DNA of 64,000 nucleotides, taken from NCBI GenBank assembly GCA_029962745.1, contig CM057151.1, forward strand, positions 35,883,624-35,947,623. Reading direction: 5' to 3'. The notes beneath the pieces are model-generated. The model was not told the DNA's origin and searched no databases. It worked only from the letters and a program-made list of their open reading frames with translations. Below are positions 13,601 to 26,400 of the stretch, one piece after another (the stretch's first letter is position 1; each line of letters begins with the position of its first letter). The stretch comes from Echinometra lucunter. Taxonomy: Eukaryota; Echinodermata; Echinoidea; Camarodonta; Echinometridae. The position numbers and the translations under genes were made by a program.

Positions 13601-16600
13601 ACTTCTGCTACACTGATCTTATTACAGAAGGCCTTGAATACCGGGCTTGAATACAACTCAGGAGAAAGAACAGAACCCTCCTAAACAGCAAAAGAAAAGA
13701 ATCAGAAATGTTGATCAGTGGAAGCCAGCAGCTGCTAAGCGAAAGCACCGATGTAATGCAGGAAAGCGACATACAAAGAATTGTGGTACTGAAGGGAACT
13801 GAACAGGAGAACCGTGTTTGAGTCGATAACAGTGCTGGAGAGAGGTGGAGGAAGATGCTGAAGAGCTTTCCCACTCTATCTGGGATATGGGTGATTTAGT
13901 TCATGTTCAAAGCATACAAAGGGATCTGTAAAAGGGGTACTACATCTTAAATCTTGACTTAATCTTAGCATTTGTCATGTGTTAAAAAGTTTCCAGGTTG
14001 GACAAAAATAAAGACTGTTGTATTCTATCACAAATTTTGAAGTTATCATTCACATGCTTGTTCTAAAGATTACTTTGGAAGGAAAGCTTCCTTGATACTT
14101 GCTTGGAGTTAAAGGCATTGGTTAACACTGTTATAATTTTAAAAAATCTCCTTTTGGTACTTGAAAATGGGATAACCATAAGGGTTATAGTGTAAAAATA
14201 CCAGCATGAAAGTTTGAAAGTATAATATCCACGGGAAGTATTTTAAAATATTAGAAATGTGAACCAATGTTTGAAAAATATATAAGGGTCGGTTGCACAG
14301 ACTAGACATAAAAAGTGCGCATGCGCGCATGGCTCACCAGACCGTACTGTGTGTACTGGCGTATCACGCAGAGGGAGGCAGATAACGGGTTTTTTTAATT
14401 CGAGCAAAATGGTCCTCTTATTTATTGTCTCTGAGATGAAAAAATTAAATCGCGGTTCGCGTCTTACTAACAGTTTTTCATTACAAATTATGGTTGGTTT
14501 CAGGGTTTTTGAGTACAAAAACAAGTACTCATGTACACATGTTTCATCTTAGTTTTGAGAATTTTTTAAATTGGCTGCTCACAAAGTTAGCCAATGCCTT
14601 TAAAGGAGTGCTGAAACATATTGAAAGCTGATCTTTCATTTTTAGATCAAGATCTATCTTTTTATTTGTTCAGACATCATTTAATTTTAAAAACTGGTTA
14701 TTGTTAACAAGTAACAACTTCATCAATGCACACTGCGATGTATTATCATGTCTGTGTTCCATTTCAATGTATTTCAAAATACCCGTAGTTCAGATCATAA
14801 AGGTAGTAAAACCGAGGTTAATTATCAAATGAGAGTTGAATGACTTCCCTCCTTTTTCCCCCATATCCACTTCCAACCTTATAATCACAATTTCTATGCA
14901 CAAGAGCCACCAGACATGTTAATTGATAAACAATGACCGTCTGGCCACTTTCATCCCAAGACAGAAAAGCAGGGAGGAAAAAAAGCTTAATATATGAGCT
15001 CTGTTTTTGCAGGAAGGATTAACAGTTTGAGTCTCTAGTTTCTCCAATTCACTACAGATGGTCAGTGCTTGAGTTCTTCCATGTATAAAGCACTATGGCT
15101 GTACGAAAAAACAAACCAAACATCTGGGATCAATCTCTCAGAGTGTCTGCATGATCATGTACATGTCACCTGTAAGCACTGTGGAAACAGAATGTCCAAA
15201 AGAAGGAATAACAAAAGTCAAAGTACAACGGGTCTGTGACGAAATATCCAAAGACGTCTTGCTACTCGCGATGGCAATGTACCTGATCGACAGCCTTCCC
15301 CTGTTGGGGCACTTGCACCCATGCCACCTGCCCACAGGCAGGGGCCGCAGCAGCAGACCACTGAGCAGGCGGTAATCCGTACCCACAAAAAAACCCCAAC
15401 CATGAGAGAGCTAAAGCCACAAGCCAAGCTATAAGGTTAATGATGGTGGAAGACCTCCGCCCATTTTCAACTGTTGAAAATGAAGGTTTTCAAAGCCTTG
15501 TTAAGGTGTTAGATCCATGCAACTGTTTGCCCACGTAGAATTTTTATTCTTAAACTATGATTCCGTCTAATTGTGAGGAAGTATGTCGCAGGTTGAAAGC
15601 AGCACTGCCTGCCACCCTTTCTGGAATAAAAAGCCACCACAGACATGTGGCAATCACATCGGAATACTGAGTATCTTGTTCTGACACTGCACTAGACTAC
15701 TAGGAATTTATCATTTTAATGTTACTATTATCACTCTTATCAGTATCTTGATTTTGAAGTAAACCAGTGAATACATGCCTCACATATGATGTACCCTATT
15801 CTTTCTTTCTTCTCTTTTGTATCTCTTATCTTGGCATGTTTTTTGTTTGATTTTCATCTATAAATAACAACATCCATCAGGTTTTTTGTTTCTCAAAAAA
15901 AAAAAAAAAAAACTTTAGTGAAGGTGTCAGGGTGTAGTGGTTCATTCACTCGACTCTTAAAGGGTTAAGGGATAGAATCCCAGTTTGGCACTAACATGGT
16001 CTAACAAGGAAAATCCTTCAGTCCTGAAATTCCTGTTATATAAGTTTCCCTTGTGTACATATTACTATTTCACTGATTATGATTGTCATAAACTTTTATT
16101 TTTCTGAATATCTTGCCAGTTCAGGCAAAAAAATGAAAAGGATTAGTGGCTGATTCTGATAACTGTGTATCATGCAGATACCAGCAATTTCTCAATACCT
16201 GATACCTGGAGTTATACAAGTGAAGGACTAGGAGCTGTACTCCTTTATCTCTAAACATCAAGAAAGGTAGCTGCAATCTACAAGCCTAGCTTTTCTGCTG
16301 CCAACCTGATTCAACTAATGTGAATTCTTTTTGACATAAAGTGTAATGTTCTAACGCTATTCATAATTATCATCCGTTAGGTTTCAATTTTTCCTTATGT
16401 ACATTAACTTTGTGTTCTTTTTATTTGTTGGAAATGGAAATGATATGAAAAGATACCATTCTTGATCTTAACACATTTTGCTGATGCAGCTTACCGTGTT
16501 AATAAGAGGCTCATCTACAGAATCACAAAACTCGTCTCCATCAGACTCGCTTTCACTGGCCGAGGGTTGGTGTTCCTGTGCTGCTTCAAGTTGACTCTTG

Positions 16601-17372
16601 GAGATCAGGATGGGATGGCTAAGCTCAGCAGAATCTAGGGATAAACAACAAATGACAAAAATGAAAATCTAAAATAAACCGAAAACACAGAACATAACAA
16701 AAGAAAAAAGAAAACGGAAAATAACTAGATGAACATAATGCTCCAACTGTTTGAAGGTTGGTGTTCCTGTGCTGCTTCAAGTGAATTTTGGAAAACAGGA
16801 TGGGATGAATAAGCTCAGCAGAATCTAGGGATAAACAAGAAACAATGACAGAATGAAAATCTTCTACAAATAAACCTAGAACACAAAGCAGAACAACACA
16901 ACACAAAAAAAAAACCAACTAGATAAACATAATGCTCCAAATGTTTGAGGGTTGGTGTTCATGTGCTGCTTCAAGCTGACCCTCAGAGATCAGGATAGGA
17001 TGACTAAGCTCAACAGAATCTAAGTATAAACAACAAACATGACAGTATGAAAATCTACAAATTAACCCAAAACACAAAACAGAACAAAACAAAACAAAAA
17101 ATGACTAGATGAACATAATGCTTTAATTGCTTGAGGGTTGGTGTTCCTGTGCTGCTTCAAGCTGACTCTTGGAGGTGAGGATGGGATGGCTAAGCTCAGC
17201 AAAATCTAGGGATGAACAAGAAAATCAATTTCATGACTAGCTTTCTTTCTGTTTGCATACATTGATTGTGTCAACATTGAAAAAGCTTTCTCCATAAAGG
17301 CCACCACAATTTGTTTAGAAAAAAAAACCCAAATTCTCATCAGTTCTTCCCCCCAAAATATACTGGTATGCA

Positions 17373-17422
<50 letters not shown>

Positions 17423-20400
17423 GGAGGAACAGAAATCACAATGAATCAAACATATCACATATATATTCGATATTAGATCAATTTGAAGATCAATCTGAAA
17501 TCTTACCTCATTTGGGGGTTTCCTTGGCAACACAACTTTTTAAAAAACTTTAGGCAGATGATTTTCTGCTAATAAAATCATGCTCTTTTAAATGAACTAA
17601 CATTGTTTCAGCACTGGGTACCTCCTTTAAATTCCTTTGAATAATGTTCTGCAAAATTTCAATTTCCTACTTACTTTCACCTTCATGTGAAGTTTCAACC
17701 CTCACAAATCGGCTTTCTTTGGTTTCTTCTTCCTTCTTCTCTTCCTCGCCACTGCCGTTAACCTTTGCATCAGCATTTGAGCTATCCAGGTGCTCTGTGA
17801 CCTCTGTCTTATCCATTGACCCTCCATTGACGTAGTGGTCACCCTCTAAATGACCATTGGTGTAATCGGAAACGTCACTGAGATCTCCATTTTGAAGGGT
17901 TTTGGCTTGGTCACCTATGAAGGAAAAAATTTTATAGGAATTGGTCAATTCTGAATAAGTTCAATCAAATGTACCACCTCAATAATAATTCCTTGGGAAA
18001 AGACCTTTCTCTTGTATCCTAACATGATGAAAATGTACAATACATTCTAAGTACACTGGACAGACTGTGCAAAAACATATTGCAAGCTCATGGATTATAA
18101 TGAACAACCGAATGTGAACCCATCGAATGGTGAATTCTTTGTTTGATACAGACTTTACACAGGTACCACCCGGTTCCATTAGCCAGCTGGTTAAATGATA
18201 GCTTTAGCACATAAGATGATATCTCATCTAATACCCTCTTTTATTTAACCCATAGACGTACAGTGCCTCCTTTACGCTTTGGCAGTATCTGTTGGTCCAG
18301 AATGCTGGGCATGACACATCATACATGAGTAGAATGAGAAAAATTTGCTGAAAATTTTGAGTCTATTTTCAATGCAGTATGATGTTGCGTTTTCGAATTA
18401 GAGCAGCTTAAATGTGACTAATCATTAAAGTCTTTAAATTGGCAACACAGTGAATATTATATAATCCCTATTTCCGTGTTCAAATTGGCATTTTCCGCTT
18501 AAATTTTACAATCATAATTCATTTTGGTTCATGTTATATCTATATTTATTTTTTTTTCAAACTATGTAAGAATGGAAAAAAATAATAGTTATTGCCAATT
18601 TGAGGATTGAAGATGATTAATTTAGACCTCTGAAAAGCTCTGTACTTCTATGGATTAACACTGAATATAAGAAGGTACATGTATATATCATATGTATGTC
18701 TATATCATAGACATATAATAAATTTACTAGACGAAAAGCATCATATCATTACGCGAATGGCATTAGGCCCCGCCTCTTTCGGATCATTTGAAGGTCGACC
18801 TAAGCACCCGTTTTTGTTGCATTATTCGTATCTACTGCGCGTGTGGCGCGTATCACTTTTATTATGATACTTTGATTTAATGCGCTTTTGTTGCGCATTG
18901 ATTGTGTATCATTGCGCATATTTTTAGCTGATGGGCATAATGTTTTAAAACATGCACAAACGCACGCGACTCCTTGGAATCATCTTACAAAATGAATTAT
19001 TCATTTTTGCTCATAAATATTGATGGTGCTTAGGTCGGCCTTCTAATGGATATGAACAAAATGGCGGAGCTTTAGGGGCCTGGTCTATATAATCAATTTT
19101 TCTTGTGCTTTCTAGTGTCTGTTGTTATCATTAGAAAGACCATAGAAATTTGCTGGTACAAATAGCCCAAGTTAAACAAGAAATTGCAGATTCTCATTTC
19201 AAACATGAACTTGAATGAGGATTCTGCACACTTGTAATTTCAACAATCTATCTCAATTTTATTTTGTTATTGAAAGCTACTACAGGAAGGCATTTAAGTA
19301 TGTCAGAATCACGATTTCTGGTGCTTTTCATTTATATCTCTTATCAACAGCAAGATTTTGGCAATTTTGCTGGTACAAACAAACCACTGGTACTTGCATT
19401 GCAGATTCTAATTTTCGACATGGACATAATTGAGGATTTTACACACTTGTAACTCTGCATCAGTTTATCTCTTCCCCCCCCCCCCCCATGAAGCCCTCTG
19501 GAAGAGCACAGTGAGGTAATATGATTTTCATTGTGCCAGAATGAATTACCATTATCACTGCTATGTATATCACACCGCTCAAGGGGAAAAGGGTAAACAG
19601 TTTTTCATAGACACATGGTCTTAATATAATATACAAAGGTTAAAGCAGGTTTGAATAAATATGACAAACACTTTTCAAGGGAAGTAAAAGCTATGGTTTC
19701 TATAGACAAATGGTCACCAAAGCATCTTTAACCCAATCCTGACAGTGTCCTCATTTTGTGGTTTTGACCCAATAACTTTTGTTAGAAAGCCCCCAAAACC
19801 TTATGACATTTACAAGCATACATGTACAGAGCAAAAAATTCTATACATATTATGCTCATTTTTGATTGCATCAGTTGTTGTCATTTGATCCTGAAAAAAA
19901 TTTTCAAAGGAAAAAAAAACACGAGAATACTGAAATTGGCTGTGCCATGGAAAGTTCAAGATTACTGTTTTTTCATGCAAACTGACAACTTTTTAACTTC
20001 TCAAAATACTTTTCTATCAATTTATATATATTTCAGATACCCGACTTTGCATACAAAAAATGTAGCAATGAAACAAAAATGCTACCAGGGTTGCCAATTT
20101 GAAGAAAAAAACCTGATCAAATACAGATTTAAATAATTCCTATCCTGAATGGGTTAACTGTAATAGAACCCCGGTGAAGCTCCAAGTCATAAACATATAA
20201 TAATTTAATAGACGAAAAGCAGCACGCGCGGATATCATTACGCCAATGGCATTAGGCCCCGCCTCTTTCGGATCATTTGAAGGTCGACCTAAGCACCCGA
20301 TATCGTTGCATTATTCATATCTCTTGTGCGTATCACTTTTATTATGATGCTTTGATTTAATGCGCATTTGTTGCGCATTAGGACTACTTATTTGGGCATT

Positions 20401-23400
20401 TATTTGTTGCGCGTTGATTTTGCATTTAATGATTTTATTGCGCATGTTTTTAGCTGATGGGCGAATTTTTTTTAAAACATGCACAGACGCATGCTACTCC
20501 TTGGAATCATCTTACAAAATGAATTATACATTTTTGCTCATGAATATTGATGGTGCTTAGGTCGGCCTTCTAATGGATCTGGACAAAATGGCGGAGCTTT
20601 AGGGGCCTGCTCCAAGTACAGAAAAAGATCTCACCTCTTTCATCTACTTTTGTCTCTTTCATTTTGACATCTCCATTGACATGACCATTGACCTTTGTGA
20701 CCTGCGGAGTTGGTGCAGCCGCCTTGTCAGGTTCTTCCTCATGGACGAGTTCAAAGAAAGGTCCCATGACCTTGAGAAAGGTCACAACATCTTCCGTCTG
20801 TGGCATGGTCTCTATGATCTGGAGAAAAAAAGAATCAAAATCAGAAGAAGTTTAGAATATCTCAGTGATTGGTAATTACAAAAGGCTGAAAAAGTCATAC
20901 AACATACACCAATGTAATACAAGAAGAGGATTGATCATAACTACACAAACCTATGCAGTTGGTCTTCACTGAAAGGGGCACAACTGGGTCATGGGGGCCC
21001 TGTAGATGCCCATTTCAGTCCACAAAAGAAAATGCAACCCCCCCCCCCCCCCCGACCCCACAGGCAACTGAAAAAGTGACATCCCCCTTTTCTTGCTGCT
21101 CAGAAGGTTTTGGGAACTGTGGCCTATCCTCCCTCTAAAGAATGCTGAATCCAGCAATACATATGCAATGATAATATCCCATGCACCTCTCCACAAACAA
21201 AAAGGGAATGAAATATGGTGAAACCTCACTTGTTTTCAATTTTGTTCTTGCTAAATAACACAAAATTAGGACACATGACTGACATGAATGTACTGCCACA
21301 TCATTTTCTTTTTTATATAGAAAATGCACAATAAACACCATGCAAATACAGTTCATGCAATGAACAGTTGGACTCTTTTTAAGCAAAATCACTGAAACAA
21401 AGAGTAAACTAAAAAAAATGAACGTAGGATAGAGAGAATGATTAAGGGAATCTGCGCACGACAGGCAATCCCGTTAACATCGTGCTAAAACTCTCTTTAA
21501 TAAATATCTGCATGCTTGGTCACATCTTCAAACCAAGAAACTAACTATAACCATAATCTTTCATAAGTGCATCATTGGTAGTTAATGTACACTGTAGTAA
21601 AGGCATGAGTTGGTGAAATCTTTCCAAACAATGCTTGACTTAACCCATTCGTGACAGAGGGTCCACATTATGTGGTTTGGTTTAATAACTTTTGATGCAG
21701 AGCCCTAAAAATCATACCAAATACATGAGCAGAAAGAGCAAAAAAATTCTACACATACTGTTCCTATTTTGGTTGCATCAATATTTGCTGTTTGATGCTG
21801 AAATTTTTTTAAAGGAAAATAAGCATTAAAATCCCTAAATTGGCAATGCAATGAAAAATGTTAAATTTACCATTTTTCCCTGCAAATTGGCAACTTTATG
21901 ACTTCTCATCATACATTCAGTCAATTTATATTTATTTCAGATACATGATGTTTTATAAGAAATATGTAGCAATAAAAGAAAAATGTTGGTGTTGCCAATT
22001 TGAAGAATAAAAGCTGATCAAATTAGGCTTTAAATAATTCCTGTCATGAATGGGTTAAGTGGACATGTAGTTTCTAGATACATGAAGCTGATGGTTATCA
22101 TTTTCAATACAGTGGAAATGAACCTCAAATCTGTTACCGATAGAGAGTATGTTTCTTATAAAAGATATTTTCCTTGAATTCTGTATCTTCAGTGACTTGC
22201 TCTATTGGGATTTCCTTGTAAACATAGAGGTAGTATTAAACATCACTAGACTCACTTTGTATAGGTGAGGAATGTCCTGAGCCTTGGAATTGTCCAAGAT
22301 AGTCTACAGAAAGCATCCAACAAACATGCAAAATCAAAAGAAAGAACAGAAATGATGATAGTGACCAGGGTTCTCACTAGAAAAAAATCTACACACGGTT
22401 CCCACTCTGCGCAAAGCGTGGACGTTTCAGAAGTTTATGGAATAATACCTAAAGTTAGGTGTGGCGGCAGTATATGCTATAGTAAAAGGATGAAAAATAC
22501 TTCTTGGTGAGCAGGAGTTGTCTACTAATGGCATAAAAGTAAAAATACATTGCCAAAAAGCAAAACAATATGTGGCATTTATCATTATTGTTAGGAATAC
22601 ATACTCCAATATTTTTTTTACCCTTGTTGCCACGCATGGTGCAGCAATTTCACACAAGGTTCTTCCCTGTCTGAAACCCTTTACGCATGGTAATGGAACC
22701 ATGGGTGTTATGTACTAGCGAGAACCATGATAGTGACAGCCAACAAAAGACACATAACTTAGTGCATGACTGGTGCAATGTGTCCATAAACTAAAGCAGT
22801 GGTTTTAAAAGCTAACGGGCAAAAATAACCCAAAATTCATATAAATCAAGCAAAGAATAAAGAAGCGATAAATGTTCAAAACTAATGCTAACAATGAAAG
22901 GGTACTGGGATTGACGATTTGTCTCTAGAATATGGACAGGACATGCATCGTCTTTCTTAATATGCATTTCTTTCTGGAAAATGTACAATGCATGTAGACT
23001 CATTGACCCCACAGGGGGTAAGAAGTGTGAAAAGAAAATTATTGGGTAAATGGTAACTACTATAAAGCGATTACTTTGAATACTCAGAATTACTACACGA
23101 AAGACTATAAACAAAGCCTCACAGACCAGAACAACACAATATCACATTTTATTTAAAGATAGTGGATTTTATCCTCACCTGTAACAATTCTTCAACATAC
23201 AACCTCTTTGCTTCTTCACTGGCCATGTCACCTAAAACAGACCAGGCTTGCCTGAAAGAGAGAGTGAGAGAGGAAGGAAAGGGAGAAAGTGATGGAATCA
23301 CATCATAACTATCACTGCTTACTGTAGTCTAATACCATCATTTCATCTGCTCTCACTCTCATGGGCTGTACTCAAGAGAGAAAACATGCAAAACCTAAAT

Positions 23401-26400
23401 CCATGTACAATGTGCAGTACATATACTAATACTTTATTTCATCAGCTTACTAATACATGCAGCTTCTAAGAAGTATGTACATACTGCAATGTCCTGCCTC
23501 AGGGCAAGGGAAAGTCCATCCTAGAAGTTTCACTGTTTCAATGAAAGGAGATCAATTTGAACAGCATTTGAAAAAAGAAATGAGCAAAATCGGTCAAAGA
23601 ATAAGAAAATTACACTCATTTACATTTTCTAGTAAACTACTCTCGGCTCTGCAAATTGGCAACACTGATGACATCATATGCGAGCAGTTCTCCATTCACT
23701 TTGTACATGAAATTTCACATTTTCTAAATTTCCTTGGAAGTTACACATTTTCTTACCCCATAGTCAAAGTATGTTATGTAAAAAGCAATTCTTCTGAACA
23801 TACATTGATTATGGGGGTTAGAAAATGTGTAACTTCCAAGAAAATTGAGAAAATATGAAATTTCATGTACAAAGTGAATGGAGAACTGCTCGCATATGAT
23901 GTCATCAGTGTTGCCAATTTGCAGAGCCGAATGTAGTTTACTAGAAAATGTAAATGAATGTAATTTTCTTATTCCTTGACCGATTTTGCTCATTTTTTTT
24001 TTAAATACTGTTCAAATTTATCTCCTTTTATTCAAACAGTGAAACTTCTAAGGTGGACTTACCCTTTAAAGAGACTGGCAGGACATTTTTTCCCCCTTGA
24101 ATTTCAATTCTACTTCTTTCAAGTACACATGTACATGTACTTGATACTGAAATTTACTTTTAAATAATTCTGTACGTATAGGCAGTTTATCATAAGACTA
24201 GTATATGCCATTTAAAGATACCCTCTGCATAAGGGTCAAGTTTTGGTCTTGGTTAAGAATGTAAGCTGGGCATACATATGTGTCTTTTCTTTTAATCTAG
24301 TTAGGCCCTTTCAAGGAGTAAATATCTGATGGTTAGCTTATATCTGCAGATTATCTTGTACTTTGTTAATTGTAGCACTTAAAACTAAGCAAATAGTACT
24401 GATTGAGTTTCTTGTCAACATGAAAATATTTTAATAATCTTCATATGGGTTTACCATGAAGGCATCTGGGTATTCAAAAGATACATATTTCTTGTGGAAG
24501 ATATTTTAACCACAATAATTAGATATTTGGGGGAATACCTTTTTTTTCTTTCAAATTGGAAAGCAAATTTTGAAACCCTGGCTAAAATCCTGTCTCTCAC
24601 TATATACTAAGAAGAATTCCTCTAAACTTGAAGACATTTGAGGCCTGACAGTACTTGACTGAAACATTAAGTCTGCCAGACAAATGACATACAGTGTATT
24701 GCTGTACCATCATACAGAAAATATTTTATTTCCCCCAGTTATAGTACATGGGCATAAACAACCCCCTCCATGCACTTCTTTCAACAGACAAGCAAATGAT
24801 ACATTAGTATTCTGTATGTACATGTAGTAGGAATTATCTAATGTCCTGCTGCATATTCATGCCTATATCTCTCTGACAGCGTAGGAATAATTTTTTTTTG
24901 GGGGGGGGCTATTTTTTTTTTTACATTGGGGCTACCACTGAATATCTTGGGGCTATTTTTCTTATTATGGGGCTACTTTTTCTCGCACGTCTGTAACTTT
25001 TTAAAGTATCCGTTGGCATTCTTAGACTCACTATAATGCATAAAAGCACAGAACATTTATAACTGTAAACTGTACTAGATTGGGGATTTGTACTATCAAA
25101 TGTTCAAAGTAACTCAGTGATCACTGAATGATATGTTAGGATCACACGCCCAGGCCCAGCCACACTAGAAATATCCGCAGTCACAGACATGTACAGTCAC
25201 AGCACTGGAGTCAGAAAGCCCTCACTGCAAGGCAATCTTTTGTGAAAAAAACAACTAGTTTTCATATTCTAGAATACACCTTCACTCCACAAAAGCTAAA
25301 AGAGACAGCCAAATATCACATTTAAAGTAAGTTCTAAACATAAATACCTTTTCGTATACTTTTGGGGCGATATTACTTGCTGAATTTCGATCATCTCACA
25401 ACCGACTCGAAAGACTGTGTGTGGGACTGAACTCAGAAATTGAGCCATTTTTGCGATTTCAGACTCCTTTTGAGGTGATAAATTTCTTGAACGAAATATA
25501 CAGAGGCATCTGACACTATCTTGACTAAATATCATCACTGAAAAAACCGCCGGATGGCATATTGGTGGGATTCTAGGATGATATTTTGGGGGAGCCGAAT
25601 GGAAACTTTGTGGTAGTAGAATGTTGACAGTGCACTGCGCATGAGCTCTATGCATGTATTGCGCAATATGCACAGGCTAGACTTGCGATATCGCGAGGTA
25701 AGGTAGCATTGTTGCAATTTTATAGCGACTGACACTCCTCGATTCGTATCAATCGGACACAAAACCGCGATGCTTGTGAAGGTATTATACTTTCATGAAA
25801 TCATAAAGGTTTACTCGCTCAGAAAAACTGTTAAGACTTTCAAAAGGGGCATATATTGGGGCGACTCTGAAATAAATAGTCGCCCCAAAGCATTAGATTT
25901 TGAGAATTTTAGGGGCAATTTGGGCTGTCATGAGGGCGAAATCGCCCGTCGCCCTCGTGTATTTCTGACGCTGCTCTCTGATTTTTGGATCCCTGCTAAG
26001 TAAACACTTCAAAATTACATGTTAAAAGGAATATATATAAAATCATTGGTTTAGCAAACTTAAGATGTGAAATGGTTTAAAACATGAAATTTTGGGCTTT
26101 GTGGAGATCCAGTCAGCAGCCTCCATTTCAACTCTTGCAACTTAATTCAGGGATCCACAACACTGATCATTGTTTGTTTGTTTGTGTTTGTTTGTTGGTT
26201 GGTTTTTTTTTTTGGGGGGGGGGTTGTCTAGTTGCATGAGTTCCATGTTCAAATCTTTAAAGTTAGATTCTGGGTACCCATGTGCAGGCCTTACATGTAA
26301 ATTTCAATAATTTTAGGGCAAGGCCACTTTTCTCTAGGGCACATTCCTGTATTACAGCATAATTAGGAAGAATTAGAAGGGCACAAACAATCTCCAAGGC

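Noticed and set aside
17206..17553. Polyproline/polyglycine ORFs
   Set aside because: Produced by the 45-nt poly-G tract; no exon support.
23457..23993. Nearly the same peptide on both strands
   Set aside because: Result of a palindromic MITE, not of two genes.
25296..25673. 125-codon minus-strand ORF
   Set aside because: Not accepted as a gene: it lies wholly inside a hAT element. Kept only as a possible captured exon in the findings.
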